The translations under genes and the position numbers were made by a program. From Gadus chalcogrammus (taxonomy: Eukaryota > Chordata > Actinopteri > Gadiformes > Gadidae), in contig NC_079426.1 of the NCBI RefSeq assembly GCF_026213295.1, positions 12,950,264 to 13,014,263 on the forward strand: DNA of 64,000 bases, in the 5' to 3' direction. The notes under the pieces are model-generated. The model was not told the origin of the DNA and did no database searches. It saw only the letters and a list, made by a program, of their open reading frames with translations. Below, one piece after another: positions 14,366 through 36,400 of the stretch. Positions within the stretch are counted from its first letter, which is position 1. Each line of letters opens with the position of its first letter.

Positions 14366-14470
14366 CTCTGTGTGGTTAAATTACCAACTTCAACACAAGA
14401 TGGAGTCCTGCAGGCGAACCACTGGGCTAACTGGCTAGGCTAATTGAACAGGCTAGCCGGCTAACACTGA
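14366..14470 (-). other. gbf1: probable non-coding first exon of gbf1
   Basis: A good minus-strand donor (CAGAG followed by gtaag) lies at 14366/14365, about 0.9 kb upstream of the start-codon exon, whose acceptor shows that a 5'UTR exon must exist. The upstream limit is a guess, because no TATA box marks the start. A CCAAT box at 14480-14484 just upstream fits a TATA-less housekeeping promoter. Confidence 0.4.
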
Positions 14471-14725
14471 ATAGGTAGACCAATAGGAAGTTCAATACGC
14501 GACAACAGACCCAGGGAATCTACAGTTTACGGACATTTACACCACGTGAAATACATTATCGGTAGAAATTGATTTGCAGCTTTGATAACAGGAAATATAA
14601 GTTTGTAATGTGTTAAATTTAAGCAGCTGTCAGTCTTCTTGGTAAACACACTGACGTGGAAAACCCTCTGTGCTCTCGGCCAACCATGATTCCTGCGTTT
14701 GATTGACCGACAAGGAAACCAATCG
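14471..14725 (-). promoter_or_regulatory. candidate gbf1 promoter
   Basis: The DNA upstream of the inferred gbf1 first exon holds CCAAT at 14480-14484 and 14719-14723 and a CACGTG E-box at 14543-14548. No TATA box is seen. The motifs are short, so this rests mainly on position. Confidence 0.3.
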
Positions 14726-17480
14726 CATTCGAAGTATTCTTTAATGCACTATGTTGCTATCACTATATAAAATACTATTTGTATGAAATGTTACATTTCG
14801 TACTATTAATTTTTAATTGAAACCCATTTACAGTATAAAGTATAGCGTTCACTACAGGGATTTGGTAATTAAGGCGGGATGATGTAGCAGGGTTGTACGA
14901 CTCGTTTCGTGTTTGGTTGAGCGTGTTGATGACGACATCAAAGGGGTGGTTTATGCTAGGGATTTGCATCATGGATGTATCAAATTGGCGAGTCCATGCA
15001 ATATTTCTGCAGTCAGGATAGGAGAGATCTAAAAATATTTAAATAATGTTTGATTAGATGTTCAAATAATTTATTTCACCAGTATTTAATAGCATTTTAC
15101 TATTTGGTCACACTTTTATCCAAAGAGATACATAGTGCGATCATTAATGAGCAGGTAAGGGTGCGGGCATCTGGCTCAATGATGTCTTATGAATTTTGAT
15201 AATAATTTACCAATTTGTTCGTCTGTTGGTCTCATAAAACAGATAAATTGGGACTATGGACATGGGGGATTGAACCCAGAACCTTTCAACTCTGAGTTAA
15301 ACACTACAAGACTGTCTGTCCTTTTGAATATGTGTCCATAGAATCAACACATGGACATATGGGACAATTACCTATCCATATTCATTCTACCTTAGGCAGA
15401 TTCAATATCGAAAACCAAAAGTAAAGACAAATAATTATATTTTTTATCACATTTGTATAGTTCATACATTGACATATCTATTAATCCCAGATCTGACATC
15501 ATAATCCAATCATTTTTTGGTTTGTTTCCCAAATCACAAATAAATCTTCTAATCCATATAAATGTAAAACCCTCATCCCATATGTAAAGCTGAAGAAGGC
15601 AAAAGTCTGCCGGGTGCACATGTAAACTGAAGAGGAAGTCAAAGATGACACTCATGGACGATGATACTATAACCCCCCCAGCCCCCCCACCCCCTCCCCC
15701 CATCCCCATCCGCCCTGCTTATAATATTGACAATACATAGTTTAATGTCGCCATTCTCTATGCAAATGCCCTGTTTTCTTATTATCAACAAAAAAGATTG
15801 ACCTTGGTTGGATTAGTACAACATTTTGACGTTCCACCCACGTTTGCATCTTTCAAATCCATGGAGGCCATAGAGACAGGAGATCGGAGACTGCCTCATC
15901 CTCCTTTGAATGTGGAAGTCCAAGGGTCTTAATATCGTCTGACTATTGTCTCACTATTGCAGGGGGCGACGCCTTTTACTCAAAGCAGCCCCGGAATGTG
16001 CACGTGGCACTGCGGGACGTTTGTAGCTGAGAGTGTGAATTGTCTCTTGTCTCGTGACTGTTTGTCTGCGTGTAGAGGTATGGTGGTGGTAGTGGTGGTG
16101 GCGGGGGTCCGGGTGGGGGGGTGGGGTGGGCTGGGGGCTGGGGGCTGTTATGATTGCATAGCTGCTACTCTACAGTCCCTTATCTTCCCCGGTAGATATC
16201 AAGCTGTATACCGAAAGTCCTGCTCTGTGTTTCCAACATGTACCCCCACCATATCTTGCCCGATCTCTGTTTGCTCTTTTGCAAAGTGTTTGATCACCTG
16301 TGCTTTATGTTATTCCTCGACGTTTCATGCACAGACAAAGAAAGGCGACACTCACCATCCCCAGAATTCAACTCACTGAAATGAACTGATTTCTCTGAGA
16401 TTTGTAGAGCAAACTACTGCTTTATGGCTGAAATGAAGTGATACTTTTTAAATGACATGTCTAACTAGGGAAATCACTTTTCTTTGTTGGACTGCATCAC
16501 TGCTGAGATAATGACAGAACTACATTCATTAAAAAGAAAAAACACATTTAACAACGTTGCTTCCCTAACATCCACCGACATGCGGCAATCTATCCTTCTG
16601 TATGAAACATCTGGAGCCCTCTTGATTACATTTACATCATCGAAGCTGGAAATATTTATGTAAGGTTGCATCTTGGAAGTAAGTGTGCTCATTAGTCACC
16701 ACACACTGAAGAATAAGGAGAGAAAGATTCGAGCAACCATTTCACTACCCTCGCCCTGAAACTTGTGTGTGTTCAAATAAAAGCCCTTTTTGTTGGATGT
16801 TGTAGTATACCATCATATTTAATAGGAAACGTTTTTCTTTGTAATTAACTTGAAATGCACTTAATACATATTATACAATACAATGATCTTTGTGTAGCTA
16901 AACAACATGCAAAATCAAAACGTAATAAAAGATGCCTAATTATCTGTTCAAAGCCACTTGACTTCATGTTACACAAGTTGACACTGTGTATGTTACTATA
17001 CAAGTAACTGTTTAGCTGTTTATGAAAACTGTATACTGTACTGCGAATTTCCATTTTGAACATAACATATAAAATGTAGGCCTAGATAATGAAAAATAAA
17101 GAAAATCCCCGGCCCAAACAGCCACTGTGAGTCACATAGTCTACAAGTGTGTACAATCACATAATAGTTTCATATTTCGCAAAAGGAGGCATGCATGTGA
17201 TAGAGTGAAATAGCCTACATGAGGAACAATCTATCGAACCAAAAGCACTCTGTCTTGTGATTGTGAGAGGAATGAAACAACTGATTCATCATATCAAAGT
17301 ATCATAAAATAATTAGTATGTATGAGAACATTTGAGACCAACATAAATGGTGTACACAATGCTACACAATAAGCAAGACCATGAACGAACAAAAACAACG
17401 ATGAGATAACGAGCAGAAAATACAACACAACAGAAGTGGAAGGAAAATGTGTGGAGCCCATGGAGCAGCAAGTAAGGTAA
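14726..17480. other. intergenic space between divergent gbf1 and pitx3
   Basis: No gene is seen. It carries an old dispersed repeat at 15101-15320, a C-rich run at about 15675-15711 and a G-rich run at about 16080-16145. The shared upstream region of two head-to-head genes may hold regulatory sites for both. Confidence 0.6.
15101..15320 (+). repeat. decayed dispersed repeat, 'ttttatccaaag' family
   Basis: The copy starts with tttggtcacacttttatccaaag, has the middle motif gagcaggtaagggt, and ends with gggattgaacccagaacctt. The same head, middle and tail recur elsewhere in the window in both orientations. I recall this sequence type as very common in fish genomes but cannot name the family. 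Confidence 0.55.
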
Positions 17481-18042
17481 AGTGAGATGTATTGTTGCGA
17501 ACAACAACAACAGTCACGGAGTCGGCGGACAGCGGACGGTGGACGCTGCGTGACCAGGCGTTGTGGAGAGTGATAGAGAGAGATAGACAGATAGAGAGAG
17601 ATTGCGCGTCCGTGCGTCCGTGTGCGGGGGAAATCGGTGGCAAACTGCAGCACGGACCAGGAGAGGAGGAGGACTTTCTTTTATCCGTGCGTGCTTTTTT
17701 ATACTTGCCGTGCGTGTGTTTGTGTGCGCTCGTAACACGGGCCGAAAGGGGCGGTAAGGGGCAAGTAAAAGCTGTAAAGTGGGCAGTCCTTCCTACAGCG
17801 GACCTGTCGCGCACAATATTAAGCATGAAGTCAGTCCCTCTATGTGCGGGGATCAAACCTCTCCCTCCACTACTGCTGCTTTCATCCATGATCGCGCGCC
17901 GAGGAGCAAACTGACCGCTTTTTCACTCCACACACGCGGGGAACTTTGTGGATGTCACCAGAAAACAACAGTCCTAGGACAATCATTACGCAACAACTAC
18001 CTTGCTTTTTCCACGGATTAATTTCTCAACACCAGGATTGAT
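17480..18042 (+). other. pitx3: probable 5'UTR exon and promoter region of pitx3
   Basis: A G+C-richer segment ends in a strong donor, GGATTGAT followed by gtaagt, at 18042/18043. The coding start exon at 24514 begins with an acceptor, so an upstream untranslated exon is required, and vertebrate pitx3 genes have one. The start is not determined and no TATA box is seen. The segment includes a 29-codon ATG reading frame at 17825-17914. Confidence is moderate because RNA evidence is lacking. Confidence 0.45.
17825..17914 (+). other. upstream open reading frame in the putative pitx3 leader
   Basis: ATG has A at -3 (agcATGa). The frame encodes 29 residues beginning MKSVPLCAGIKPLPPLLLL and ends at TGA before the donor. 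The leucine run looks signal-like, but nothing shows that it is translated. Confidence 0.3.
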
Positions 18043-18772
18043 GTAAGTCCTGTCCGCGAAATGTCAGATACTTGTTGTAGCCTTGTTTTGTTTTGTTTTT
18101 GATCCGTTGTGTTTATTTGTGACTCTATGCCAATTAGTCTATTGGTATACTCTGAAGGTGTGGGCTAGATCTTTAGATCTGATACTCAACACCCAACAAC
18201 ATGACATTGTTAAAACCAGCATCACCTGCACGGAAAAGTGGACATCCTTCCCGATCAATACCCGGTATCTATCACTGTTTCCACTGGTCTGCCTTTAGCT
18301 TGGAGGGAGTTTAACTCACTTAGTACTTACTCTTGATCTTCCTGATTTCGGTTTATAGGCCTACTGCATATATCCCTTTGCGAATTTGGGGGATTGCGAC
18401 AGGCCTAACTAGATTATGAATGTAATCCTGTATTCATATCCTCCTGTTATATGTTGGATTACGAGACGGGAATGGATAGAAAATCCAATGTTACGTTATT
18501 TTATTTTATTTAGTAGGCCTAATATTTTTGAACACATTGGTATTTTAAAACAACGAAAAACGAGTTCCACCCTTGCCCTGAGCCCGGCCCAAGTTTTAAA
18601 CAATACAGACATGCCTATGGCTCTAATGAGGAAATGTTAAGGGTTTTAGGTCAGATCATGTCACAACAAATACAGCCCAAAAAAGTAGTTTGCTCCTCGA
18701 AGGAAATTCATTCATTGGAATAGCCGATCGCTCAGTGATGTATTTCATTTCAATTTTTATGTCATGTTCTCG

Positions 18773-18939
<167 letters not shown>

Positions 18940-20173
18940 TCCCACTGGAGTGCCGCTGCGAAATCTCAGAGGTCAAAAATATTTGGAGATCCATTCGTCA
19001 TTGATAGGTGGCAGGTGTTCCCCGCCACAGAGACCTCCGATAGAAAAAACAGAACAGTAACCCCCCCCCGCGCCCCCCCCCCCCCCTCCTCCTGACAAAG
19101 ACAGGCCTTATATTTACAACACGGCCGTTCGGGATGACACATAAATTGTGGTTTCCTTTCCACATAATGCAATACAATATACAGGCTTATTGCTATTTAT
19201 TTAATTAGGCTTTGTTATTGATTTATTTTAAGTGATAAACCTGAACAACACAAATTCAAATTACCGCTAAATGGCAGTCCAGAAATAATAATAAAGTTTA
19301 GGATTAACGAGGCCAAAGGAGGCAATAACGTACAATTAAAATGACAAATTGTGCTCCGAAAATGCAATTAACCCTGGAAAAAATATGGAAATAAATAAAT
19401 AAAATAAAAAACACATAAATATAGTAGGCTTCATATTCATAAGACTATAGGCATTTTAGCCATAACACATGTATTGTCCAATATTTTCCAAATTATTTGA
19501 TTGATGTGTATAAAAATGTATAGCATATAGGCATTAGGCAACGTCAAAATAATCTGCCAATTTGCAAATATTCAAGAATTTTGCTTCCAAATATTGGAAG
19601 AATGAATTGATCCATCCAAAAATATCCATCAATTCTAAAATAACAAAAAAATATCAGAATTATGAAAGGTACGTGTCATAGATTTTTCCACCACTGCAGT
19701 GGTCACACAAATCGTAATAAAAATGTAATACAACAATTTCAACAATAACATCTGCTTCACAGGCCTATTCTGAAGCGTGTTAAGAATAGGGAGGATGTTT
19801 TGTGTGATTATTTTCTAATAAAATAGGAAGACCATATTATTCGTCTAGCATTCAAGCACTGAAATGTTTTTTGATTTGGTTATATCAAATATGTCAAAAG
19901 TAGTGCCATCGATAGCCAGTAAAACACAAATGCAAAGGGCAACGGCCTGGCTCGCCTACTTGTACCCGTTGCGCATGTGCGTATAGGATATTGTTTATCC
20001 TCATCTAATTAACAGCTGGCATTTGAAGAACTCGCGCATTTCTGCATGCATCATGCATGCACCATGATATGCAAAGATATGCTATTTAAAAAGTGTTCAG
20101 GTTATTAACAAACTAAATATCCCAATAATTAGGCCTACATTATTTAGTATTAGGCCTAACCAGTAAAAACATA

Positions 20174-20272
<99 letters not shown>
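20174..20272 (+). repeat. (GTCT)n tetranucleotide array
   Basis: About 25 pure units in pitx3 intron 1. Confidence 0.97.
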
Positions 20273-23200
20273 GGTGCGTGTGCGTGTGCATGTGCATGTG
20301 TGTTATTTATTTTTTCCTGCCGTTGTGGAAAAAGCTCGACCTGACTCACTCCTTCAATCATATGCAAATGGCTGTTATAGGAGGGGAGAAATTAACATCT
20401 ACAAACACCGGAGTGAAATTCCATCTGCCGCCATCTCGAGCAGCCGCCTAATAAGTTCTCAGACAGCAAAGTGACACACATCTTAATCAACTCTTAATCC
20501 TGGGAATTAATTCTCCACGCGTTTATGAATAATTCCGGGGCTAATGCTCACGAGTCCGTGGAAATGCAAGCAGACTTCCTGCATGCTCCACCAACAGATG
20601 GACGGGCCAATCTTCCTCAGAAAAAAAATGAACGGCTCCGCAGCCGACCCCCCCCCCTCCCCCACTTCCATTATTTTATTATTATTATTATTATTATGAG
20701 ATATCTATTTTAATGAGATCAATGTAATCGAGCCACTGCGCATGCAAAGCAGCCCATCTTATGCAAACACGCGCCTCTCATCTTGTGCGTCGGTCTCAGA
20801 TCATTTGCCTTTATTGTTGAACATGGATGGCCTATGAATTCAGGGGCGCCTCTCAGGCCGATTCCGCCGCAGCAAGCGCTTTCCGAATGACAGAAGTCGT
20901 GTAGGGAGTGATGTAAAACAGTAGGCCAGGCATATATCGCCATATTGCGTTCTTGTCAGGACACATCTGATCATGCATCAATTAAACACTTCCAATAGGC
21001 CTATACCTGCGGAGATAAAAGGGTGTCATTACAGCTGTCATAATTAGAGTCTGACGGGAACCCGTTCTGTAACATTTTAAAATGGCGGGTTAGAGCAGCA
21101 CAACACATCCGAACAGCAGGTTGTCAGCCCAAAGGTCAGCTCAAATGTCACATTCACATTATTAGACCGCGGAGGCCATCATCCATCCACCGAATAGCAC
21201 GACAATGAACCACCCTCATATGGGCATATTATCATATATAATCCCGAAACCTGTGTATAAAGCATCCCCATTCCGAATAATAATTGTATTAATCGTGCGC
21301 CTATATCATCACTTAAAACAACGAGTGCGCGCATATTTCCGTACGTGGGATTTTGTGAGTGATATTTAAAGGTTATCTCATCAGATTTTCAGACCTACAC
21401 TTATGACACTGATTACGAGCAGAGGGTCGGGTGGCCCATAGATCACCGCGCGCTCCTTCATAAACCTGATTGACATACTAAAGTTCCCCAAGGTTTTCCG
21501 CGTGCGCTCGTTAGTCCCTCTGATAGCTTGTTGGCCATATTGAGCTCCTAGAGTTGGGGGGAGGGAGGGCTGTACTCGATTTGGAAATATAATCATGTCG
21601 CGCCTATGAAGAGGGCCACTGACAACTTGTACCACCCACCCACACAGGCACGCACACGCACGCACGCGCACACACGCACACATTCACACTCTCTTCATCC
21701 CTGCCAATCCCTACCTCGCCGGCTCGCCCCAGATCCTCTCAGCACCGCATGCACGCAGCGGCATCCATCACTTTCCTGATCGGCACCAGCAGTCACTCAT
21801 GAGTCATGATACACATCTCTGGTGAGTCGTAAAGACGCGGATTAGATAGTCGTAAAGAAAAGGCCGCTTTACCGCGGGGCCTGGAGCCGCCGCTGCCGCC
21901 GCTGCAGGTAGATCTGACGGCACTTCGGAGGAGGCGCGCGGATCAAGCGTGTTTGCAAAGTACCAACAGCCAAGGCGGAGTACCTTTGTCTGTCTTTAGA
22001 TTCCAAGAGGGACAAAAGTACACAGAAATGTAAACTACTTATGTATTACATCATCTGCTGTTGGTTTTGCTTCAGCGCTCACTCTAGTGATTGGCGCGAT
22101 ACTTTTCAGCAATGGAGGAAACTTTTTTTTTCACCAAGGAAAACTGAGCTTTTTGACCCGCAAGTCAACTTTAACCCACAAACCCATATGGGGGGGGGGT
22201 CATTAATACAAAACCACAACATAGAGCGGGATGGGCCCCCTCAGCACCGACTTGACCTTATCTTAATCTCAGACTGCCTTTCCCATCGACACGTAGCCTC
22301 GAGCAGATAAAGGAAAAGAGAAAATAACAATTTTCCTGTCAGTTTAATCTTTCTTTATAACACTCGGGATTTTTTTTCTCAGGGAGCTCAAACAGAAAGC
22401 AGATGGATTTTCTCTTTCAAGATTTCAACGGTTGTGTCTTTTTTTTAGGTGAATATATATTGATCGAAAACCAAAGCAAAAAACGAAACTATATATTGTG
22501 TAACTTTATTTAATAAGAGTTATTATGTTGACTAAATTTCATGCTTGGTTGAATGAAGAAGAAAACTCGAAAAATATTCGGTTGTCAAACCAAAGTGTGT
22601 GGTTATAACTTTGCAACAGGCCTAGAAAAAGCTTAAAAACACAACAGGTGTTTTAACACAATTCTCATGGAAATAAATGCTAGGTATTTTTCATTCACTA
22701 GTTAGCCTATGACTGACTATTTACTTTCAACTATTTGGTTTACAAAAACAATCAGGCCTATATAATCTTATTAATTTATAACCTTCGCTATTAAACACCC
22801 TCAACTATTCAATCCCTCATCAAAACTTTTCGTGCCTTTAAATTGGATTACCAATCGTTGGCTACTTGTTTCAGACACAATTATTCATTTTTTTGTTATG
22901 TTGGGTAGTAGTCCATTTAAGTGCTGTAATTTAAAAAAGAGTGGTCAAAAAAACTTAACACACATATGGAACTTATTTTGCCGAAGTTATCAAGTATATA
23001 AATACTTCACAGTATACTGGGAATTGCCCAGTAGACGCAAAGAGTAGGCTCTTGCAAGGAGAAGTAAATTCGTTTAAACTCTCGGCCTGCATGTTTTATT
23101 AGGCTAGCCTACATCTTATTGCATACAGTAAAAAAGGATAGTGAAGCTTATTGTATATATTAACACAAGTATACATCAACTCCAAACAGCTAAATATAAT

Positions 23201-23322
23201 AATAATATTAATATAAAGGACGCTGTGGTCTTTAGATTGTAGTCCGCCCGAGGTGCTGTCGTGGTGGGGAGAGCAGGGTGTGGTGTTACTGCTGCACACA
23301 AAGCTTGGCACGCAACCTGCCG

Positions 23323-23461
<139 letters not shown>

Positions 23462-24531
23462 CTAGCATGGTGATTTACGCACGGGGAGTAAAGCTGTATA
23501 CGTTGTATAATTCCTAATTGACTAACTTTGATTAGACAGCCACGATAACTTACAAACGAGACAACGTTGTACCGTGAGTAATGCGCATGTGCAGCTGGAC
23601 AAGGCGGAATGGATGGTCGAGAGTTACCTGTACATGAATGATTGTCAACAGTATAAACATTTTAAATCCTTCCTAAATCCTTTGTGTCTATTTGGACACA
23701 AATACAGGACAGACGACACAACATCCCAGAGAAACTTCTGAATACATTCAGGCCTTTTTGCTACTCTAGTCAACTTGATTCAAGCATTATATGTTGATTC
23801 AATTTGTATTCAATATAACGACATTGTAAGGCTTCATCTTACTTCTGCAATCTCCACTGTGATTGGCCAAAGATTAATTGGGTGTCGCGACCAACCTGAC
23901 GACCCAAGTGATTGAAGAAGGCCTAAATGGATGTCGCAAGTGACATGAGGAGCCACGTGATTGGCCCATGCCTAAGTGGATTTTCTAAATTAAGCCAAGC
24001 CATCATAAATCTCTGGCCCCGAATGAGTGATTGTCCCTCACATCTCCTACGTGTTAACGACGCTCGTATAAATAAAACCGCCATTTATTCTCGGCTCGAT
24101 TCCGTCTCGGTCTTGTCTGGTTGCTATTTTGGGGAGGACGAGTTAGGCTACAGGAATACATGTGTTGCTGTGAAACGATGCGCGGGAGAGGGATTTATAT
24201 AGCCGAATTTATATAGTCAGATCCTCATCCATAACACACAGTGAGACCTATATTTTGCTTTCTCGTGTCAACAAAAATATTGCTATTTTTATGTATTCGC
24301 AGGATATTGATAATGTCCTTTCGTAGCCAAATCCCGGTGTTATTATATATTTATTGATAATTCTATTGACAGGGGTAATTAATTCTGTTCACTTCTTGTA
24401 AGCATATTATAATATAATATTTTGGAATAAATGGCAAGATTTAAATAGTTGAGTTAAAGTGGTGTGTAGGCGTTACTGTTGGCTAAAGGACATCGCACCT
24501 TGCTGTTTCCCAGACCCTGGCAGGCGGGGTG

Positions 24532-32161
<7,630 letters not shown>

Positions 32162-33066
32162 AGCACGGGCCGGAGCCACTGGTCCACCACCACCACCACC
32201 GCTACAACCCCCCGCCCTTACCCTCTTCAACTCTTCACCCCCACCACTGCCACCCCCACCCCCCCGACAAATATCCCATCCACCCACCTGGAAGTCTCAA
32301 TGTCCCCCCCCCCCCTAGGAGTCTCCCAGCTTTACAGAGGAAAAAACAACAACACTATTCTTACCCATGATGGCTCACTTTGAGTGGGACGAGGGATCAC
32401 TGATGAATGGATTGTGCATGACATGAATAATCTCCAGAACCCAAACAGCCCTCACCCCTTCTCTCCCAACCCCCCCCCCCCCCCCCCTCCCCCCCTTGTT
32501 CTGGATGGACCACTGATAATTATTCTCCGACGTGCTCCGAAGACATTGTGGCTTGGTTCCACAGACTGTTTTCATGGATCTCTGAAGTCAAACGCTGCCA
32601 TCGTCTCCTGTTTCTCAGCTGCATGATACCAGTAAATATTGAAGGCAAGGTTTGGTAAAAAAAAAAATGAAAATCACAAAAACATGTTGGAGGTTTGGAG
32701 ACTGACTGACGGTCATGTGATCTTTGCCGCTGCGTTTCCTAGGACCAGGGGTTTGGACGCTGGCGCAACAGGAAGATGTATATAATGGACTTTTTTTTGT
32801 TTTGTATGTGACTAAAAAACTAAACAAACTATGAATCTATGAGAAAGCGTAGTACTTTGAAGGCGAGGGACGCATGTGGCGGCAGCAGCCCTGAGATTGA
32901 CGCACCATGCGCACCACACGTAGGAACTTCAAATCTTTGTTGTGAATTCCACTCACCTCCCAAGGTCATAAGTTAAAGGTCAACCAATGAGGCCAAGTGG
33001 AGGCCACCCAACATAGTCTTGGAAAGTAAAAATATCCTTGAGACACACACTCACTCACGCACACGC

Positions 33067-33137
<71 letters not shown>

Positions 33138-33432
33138 CACCGCCAGCCACACACATACATACTTACACACACACACACATCACACACACACAGCCACATG
33201 CATACATACAAGCATGCACACACAAAGAGAACATTAGCTACCTTTCTAAAGTTCACTCTAAAGAAGCCATTGAGTTTATAGATTTGTGTGGTGTTATACA
33301 AAGGGAGTCTGTGAAATGACTGTAAAAAATGTATGTAAGAGTGCAGTTGTTATAACAAAAAATAAGCTTTTCTTTCTGGTGTAGCCTGCTTTGTCCCATT
33401 AAAGAACAATAAAATGATCTGTTTTTATGAAT
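32162..33432 (+). other. pitx3: pitx3 3' untranslated region
   Basis: An AATAAA signal at 33408-33413 followed by a T-rich stretch marks the likely cleavage site. The UTR contains C runs at about 32304-32316 and 32471-32495 and a (CA)n tract at 33072-33133. GGACCA six-mers at 32507-32512 and 32742-32747 partly match a miR-133 seed site. Confidence 0.65.
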
Positions 33433-36400
33433 TATGAAATATACTTTGACGCGGAGCAGTGCAGAACCACCCCTTTCACCCCACGTCCCCTCTACCTCCC
33501 CTCTATCTATATCTACAAACCATCTCTAACCCGTGGTGGTCGCTACGACCGCAGGTCAAAACACACTGTGTTCCTGCAACATGACCGGTGCCATGGAAAC
33601 CCTGTTTCACCGCCATGGCAACGATTACGCAAAGTGAGAAGTAGGGAGAAGGAGGAGTAATGGATGGAGACGGAGATTGAGATGTTCTCGGCCCGGGGTT
33701 GCGTTACAGATATGTTTGACCTACACTCTATGAACGATGACCACTGCAGGGGGGGGGGGGGGGGGGGGAGGGGATCTAGTAACGCCCAAGACACTTGGAG
33801 AAGCTGGTCATGCAGCCGCTGCCAGGTTTTTATATAGGAAATGGAGGGAAAGCTTTGTGTTGACACAAATACTGAGCAGTTTTCAAAAAAGAACAGATTC
33901 TAATCACCCAGTTTTTTTATTTATACAATTGTCAATCATTTTCGTTTTGACCTAAAAGCTTTCAGTTTACTTGAAGATAATTGTTTTATTGTAATTGAGG
34001 ATATAGGCCTAGGCCTACCTAACACCAAAATTATCTATTTCAAATCCCAAATCACAGCATAGCATAACTAGTTTGCATTGAGAGATATTGAATCATGAAT
34101 ATCTGGTGCACCTCATTGAATTACAAGTTTTGGGGCCACACAATTAAATATACATCATGCCCAACTATTTACCTGAGTGGGCTGTGGACCTTATATTTTC
34201 AGGAACATGTGTTCTTATTATTGAGTTGTGAGAATATAGGTTGTTATATCAATAGAATAAATATTATTTGGTTTACGCAAACATGGTTTAAGGCGTCACG
34301 CCGCAGAAAGAGACGCCTTTCTTTAGTCCTAGTGTATAGGCCTACCGACAATGAGTCCAACTGCCCTCGTGCAGGTCTACTTTGGCCATCTGTCTGCACT
34401 CATAACGTGTACTTTTCAGTCCAACACGTCCCTTAGTGGTCCTCGTGGTTAATCCAGATCGGCGCTCAAGTGATTACACGTGAAACACTTTGAAAAGGGG
34501 TAAAATATATTATACTCGTTGTGTGACTGTACCATTTTTTTTCTTATTTTATTACCGTGATTTAATTTGCAGACGGAGATTAAGACACATTAGAGCAAAT
34601 GCATACGTTTTACACTCGATTTAAAGTGATTGAAAAGGGGATGTAAGGGGGACGATTGCGCATCACCAAGAAGCCGTTTAAAGCCGTTTATTAATCAGCA
34701 GCGCACTGCATGTAATCTACGCAGCAGCATCAGCACCGCTCTCCATCAGGCTCAGTCGCACTCTACACCATGTGGAATACTGATGCCAACACCCAATGGC
34801 GAGGATTCATGTTTTATTAAAACGAGCAGATTTCTCATTTAATATTCAATCTCTTCGAGTAAGACTTATTATCAGTGACTTGACCCAACGCATTTGCTAA
34901 TTACAAATAATTCCTGGTTATATTTTCGGGGAACATATAGCATCTATTAGCACTTCATTATTCATCTTGGATATGATAAATCACTGCCACGACGAGGGAT
35001 TTTCTAATAAATATAATTGAGACTCGAGCAGAAAGCGACTTCATGGCAATTAGTGTTCGAATACAAACAGAATTATTTTAGTTTATAAGCAGACTTTTTC
35101 ATATTTGTTCCCGATTGAGGATTAGAGGAAATTATAGTTATCTGTGTGGCTTGTAAAAATTATTAACAAGACTGAATTACTTTTTGGGATTGGCTAGTTC
35201 TTTGTCTGTTGTTTGCGTTAATAATTTAAAATAGAATAAATAAAATGTTAACTTATGAATCTTTTCTTTTTTTTAAAGAAAGAAAAAAGTTAAATGTAGG
35301 CTACTCGATTCACTTCATGTTTATCGTACGGTGGTAAAAACAGAAAGTATGTGTTCAATAATAATGAGCTCTATGTAACCTGTGCTTACATTAGGCCTAC
35401 ATGAAGGTTTTAAAGACACAGAACCGCAGGTGCGACGATGGGCTCGTCATAGGCTACACGGTGGACCCGTTTAGGCCTAAAGGCACTAGCCTATAGGCGT
35501 CAAGGTATATTTTTTGATTTTTTTAGGCTTGACTATAAATATATATGTATAGCCTATAGGCTACATTAGGCTATATGAAAGGATTATGATTAATAAAAAA
35601 TATATTTAATCCCAAAAAGATTTTACGCATATATATTTATAGAATAGAAGACACACACACATATAGTAGGCCTATAGTAGTATAAAACATATATAGTATA
35701 AAACATATATAGTATAAAACAAACCCATAGGTTAAACATAGATATGTTTTTCTTTTCTTTTTTTAAGAATTATACCCTTTCATTCTCGCGGCAGGGTGGA
35801 TAAGCAGGGGGACCCCCACCACATAATAAAGAAACACTATGAGGTCCAGCGGGTCCTTCTCCCTCGGGCTGCTCGGACCACACATGCGCGCTTATCCCCC
35901 GCAAGCTGCACGCTTGCACGCACGACCCTTATTTCCTCGGCCTCACTCCAACAACACTGTAACAGGGGGGTATTTGAGGAAAATACTATGTTCGGGTAAC
36001 GTTTAAAAATATAACCGCTGCTAGTGTAGGCAATACGATATAGCCTACTTAACGTGGAACAAAATAGCCGTCACGTCTCCTATTGTTTTATCGGCTTAAT
36101 AGGAGTTGAGTTGTCCTCCGCTCTGACCCCTATCCACCTCCTCCTCCTCCTCCTCCTCCCCTCGGCCCCAGATGCGGAGCCCGAAGGCCCGCGCAGCCTC
36201 TCCAACTGTAGTCCAATATATTAGGAGGATTAACATTCCGGCGGTAAGCCGCCACAGCGCAGACCCAATGTCGTCTCTTTTTTTGGTGTATTTATTTCCT
36301 TATCGTGGCTCAAATCTGGTTCGCACTGTCCACGGCGTAATTTCCCTTTCGTCTTTCGGTTCTACAAACCCACCGCGTTGTTCCTTCACACGCACGCACC

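Noticed and set aside
20174..20272. Regular arrays as a possible CRISPR
   Set aside because: The units are 4 bp with no spacers; this is eukaryotic microsatellite DNA.
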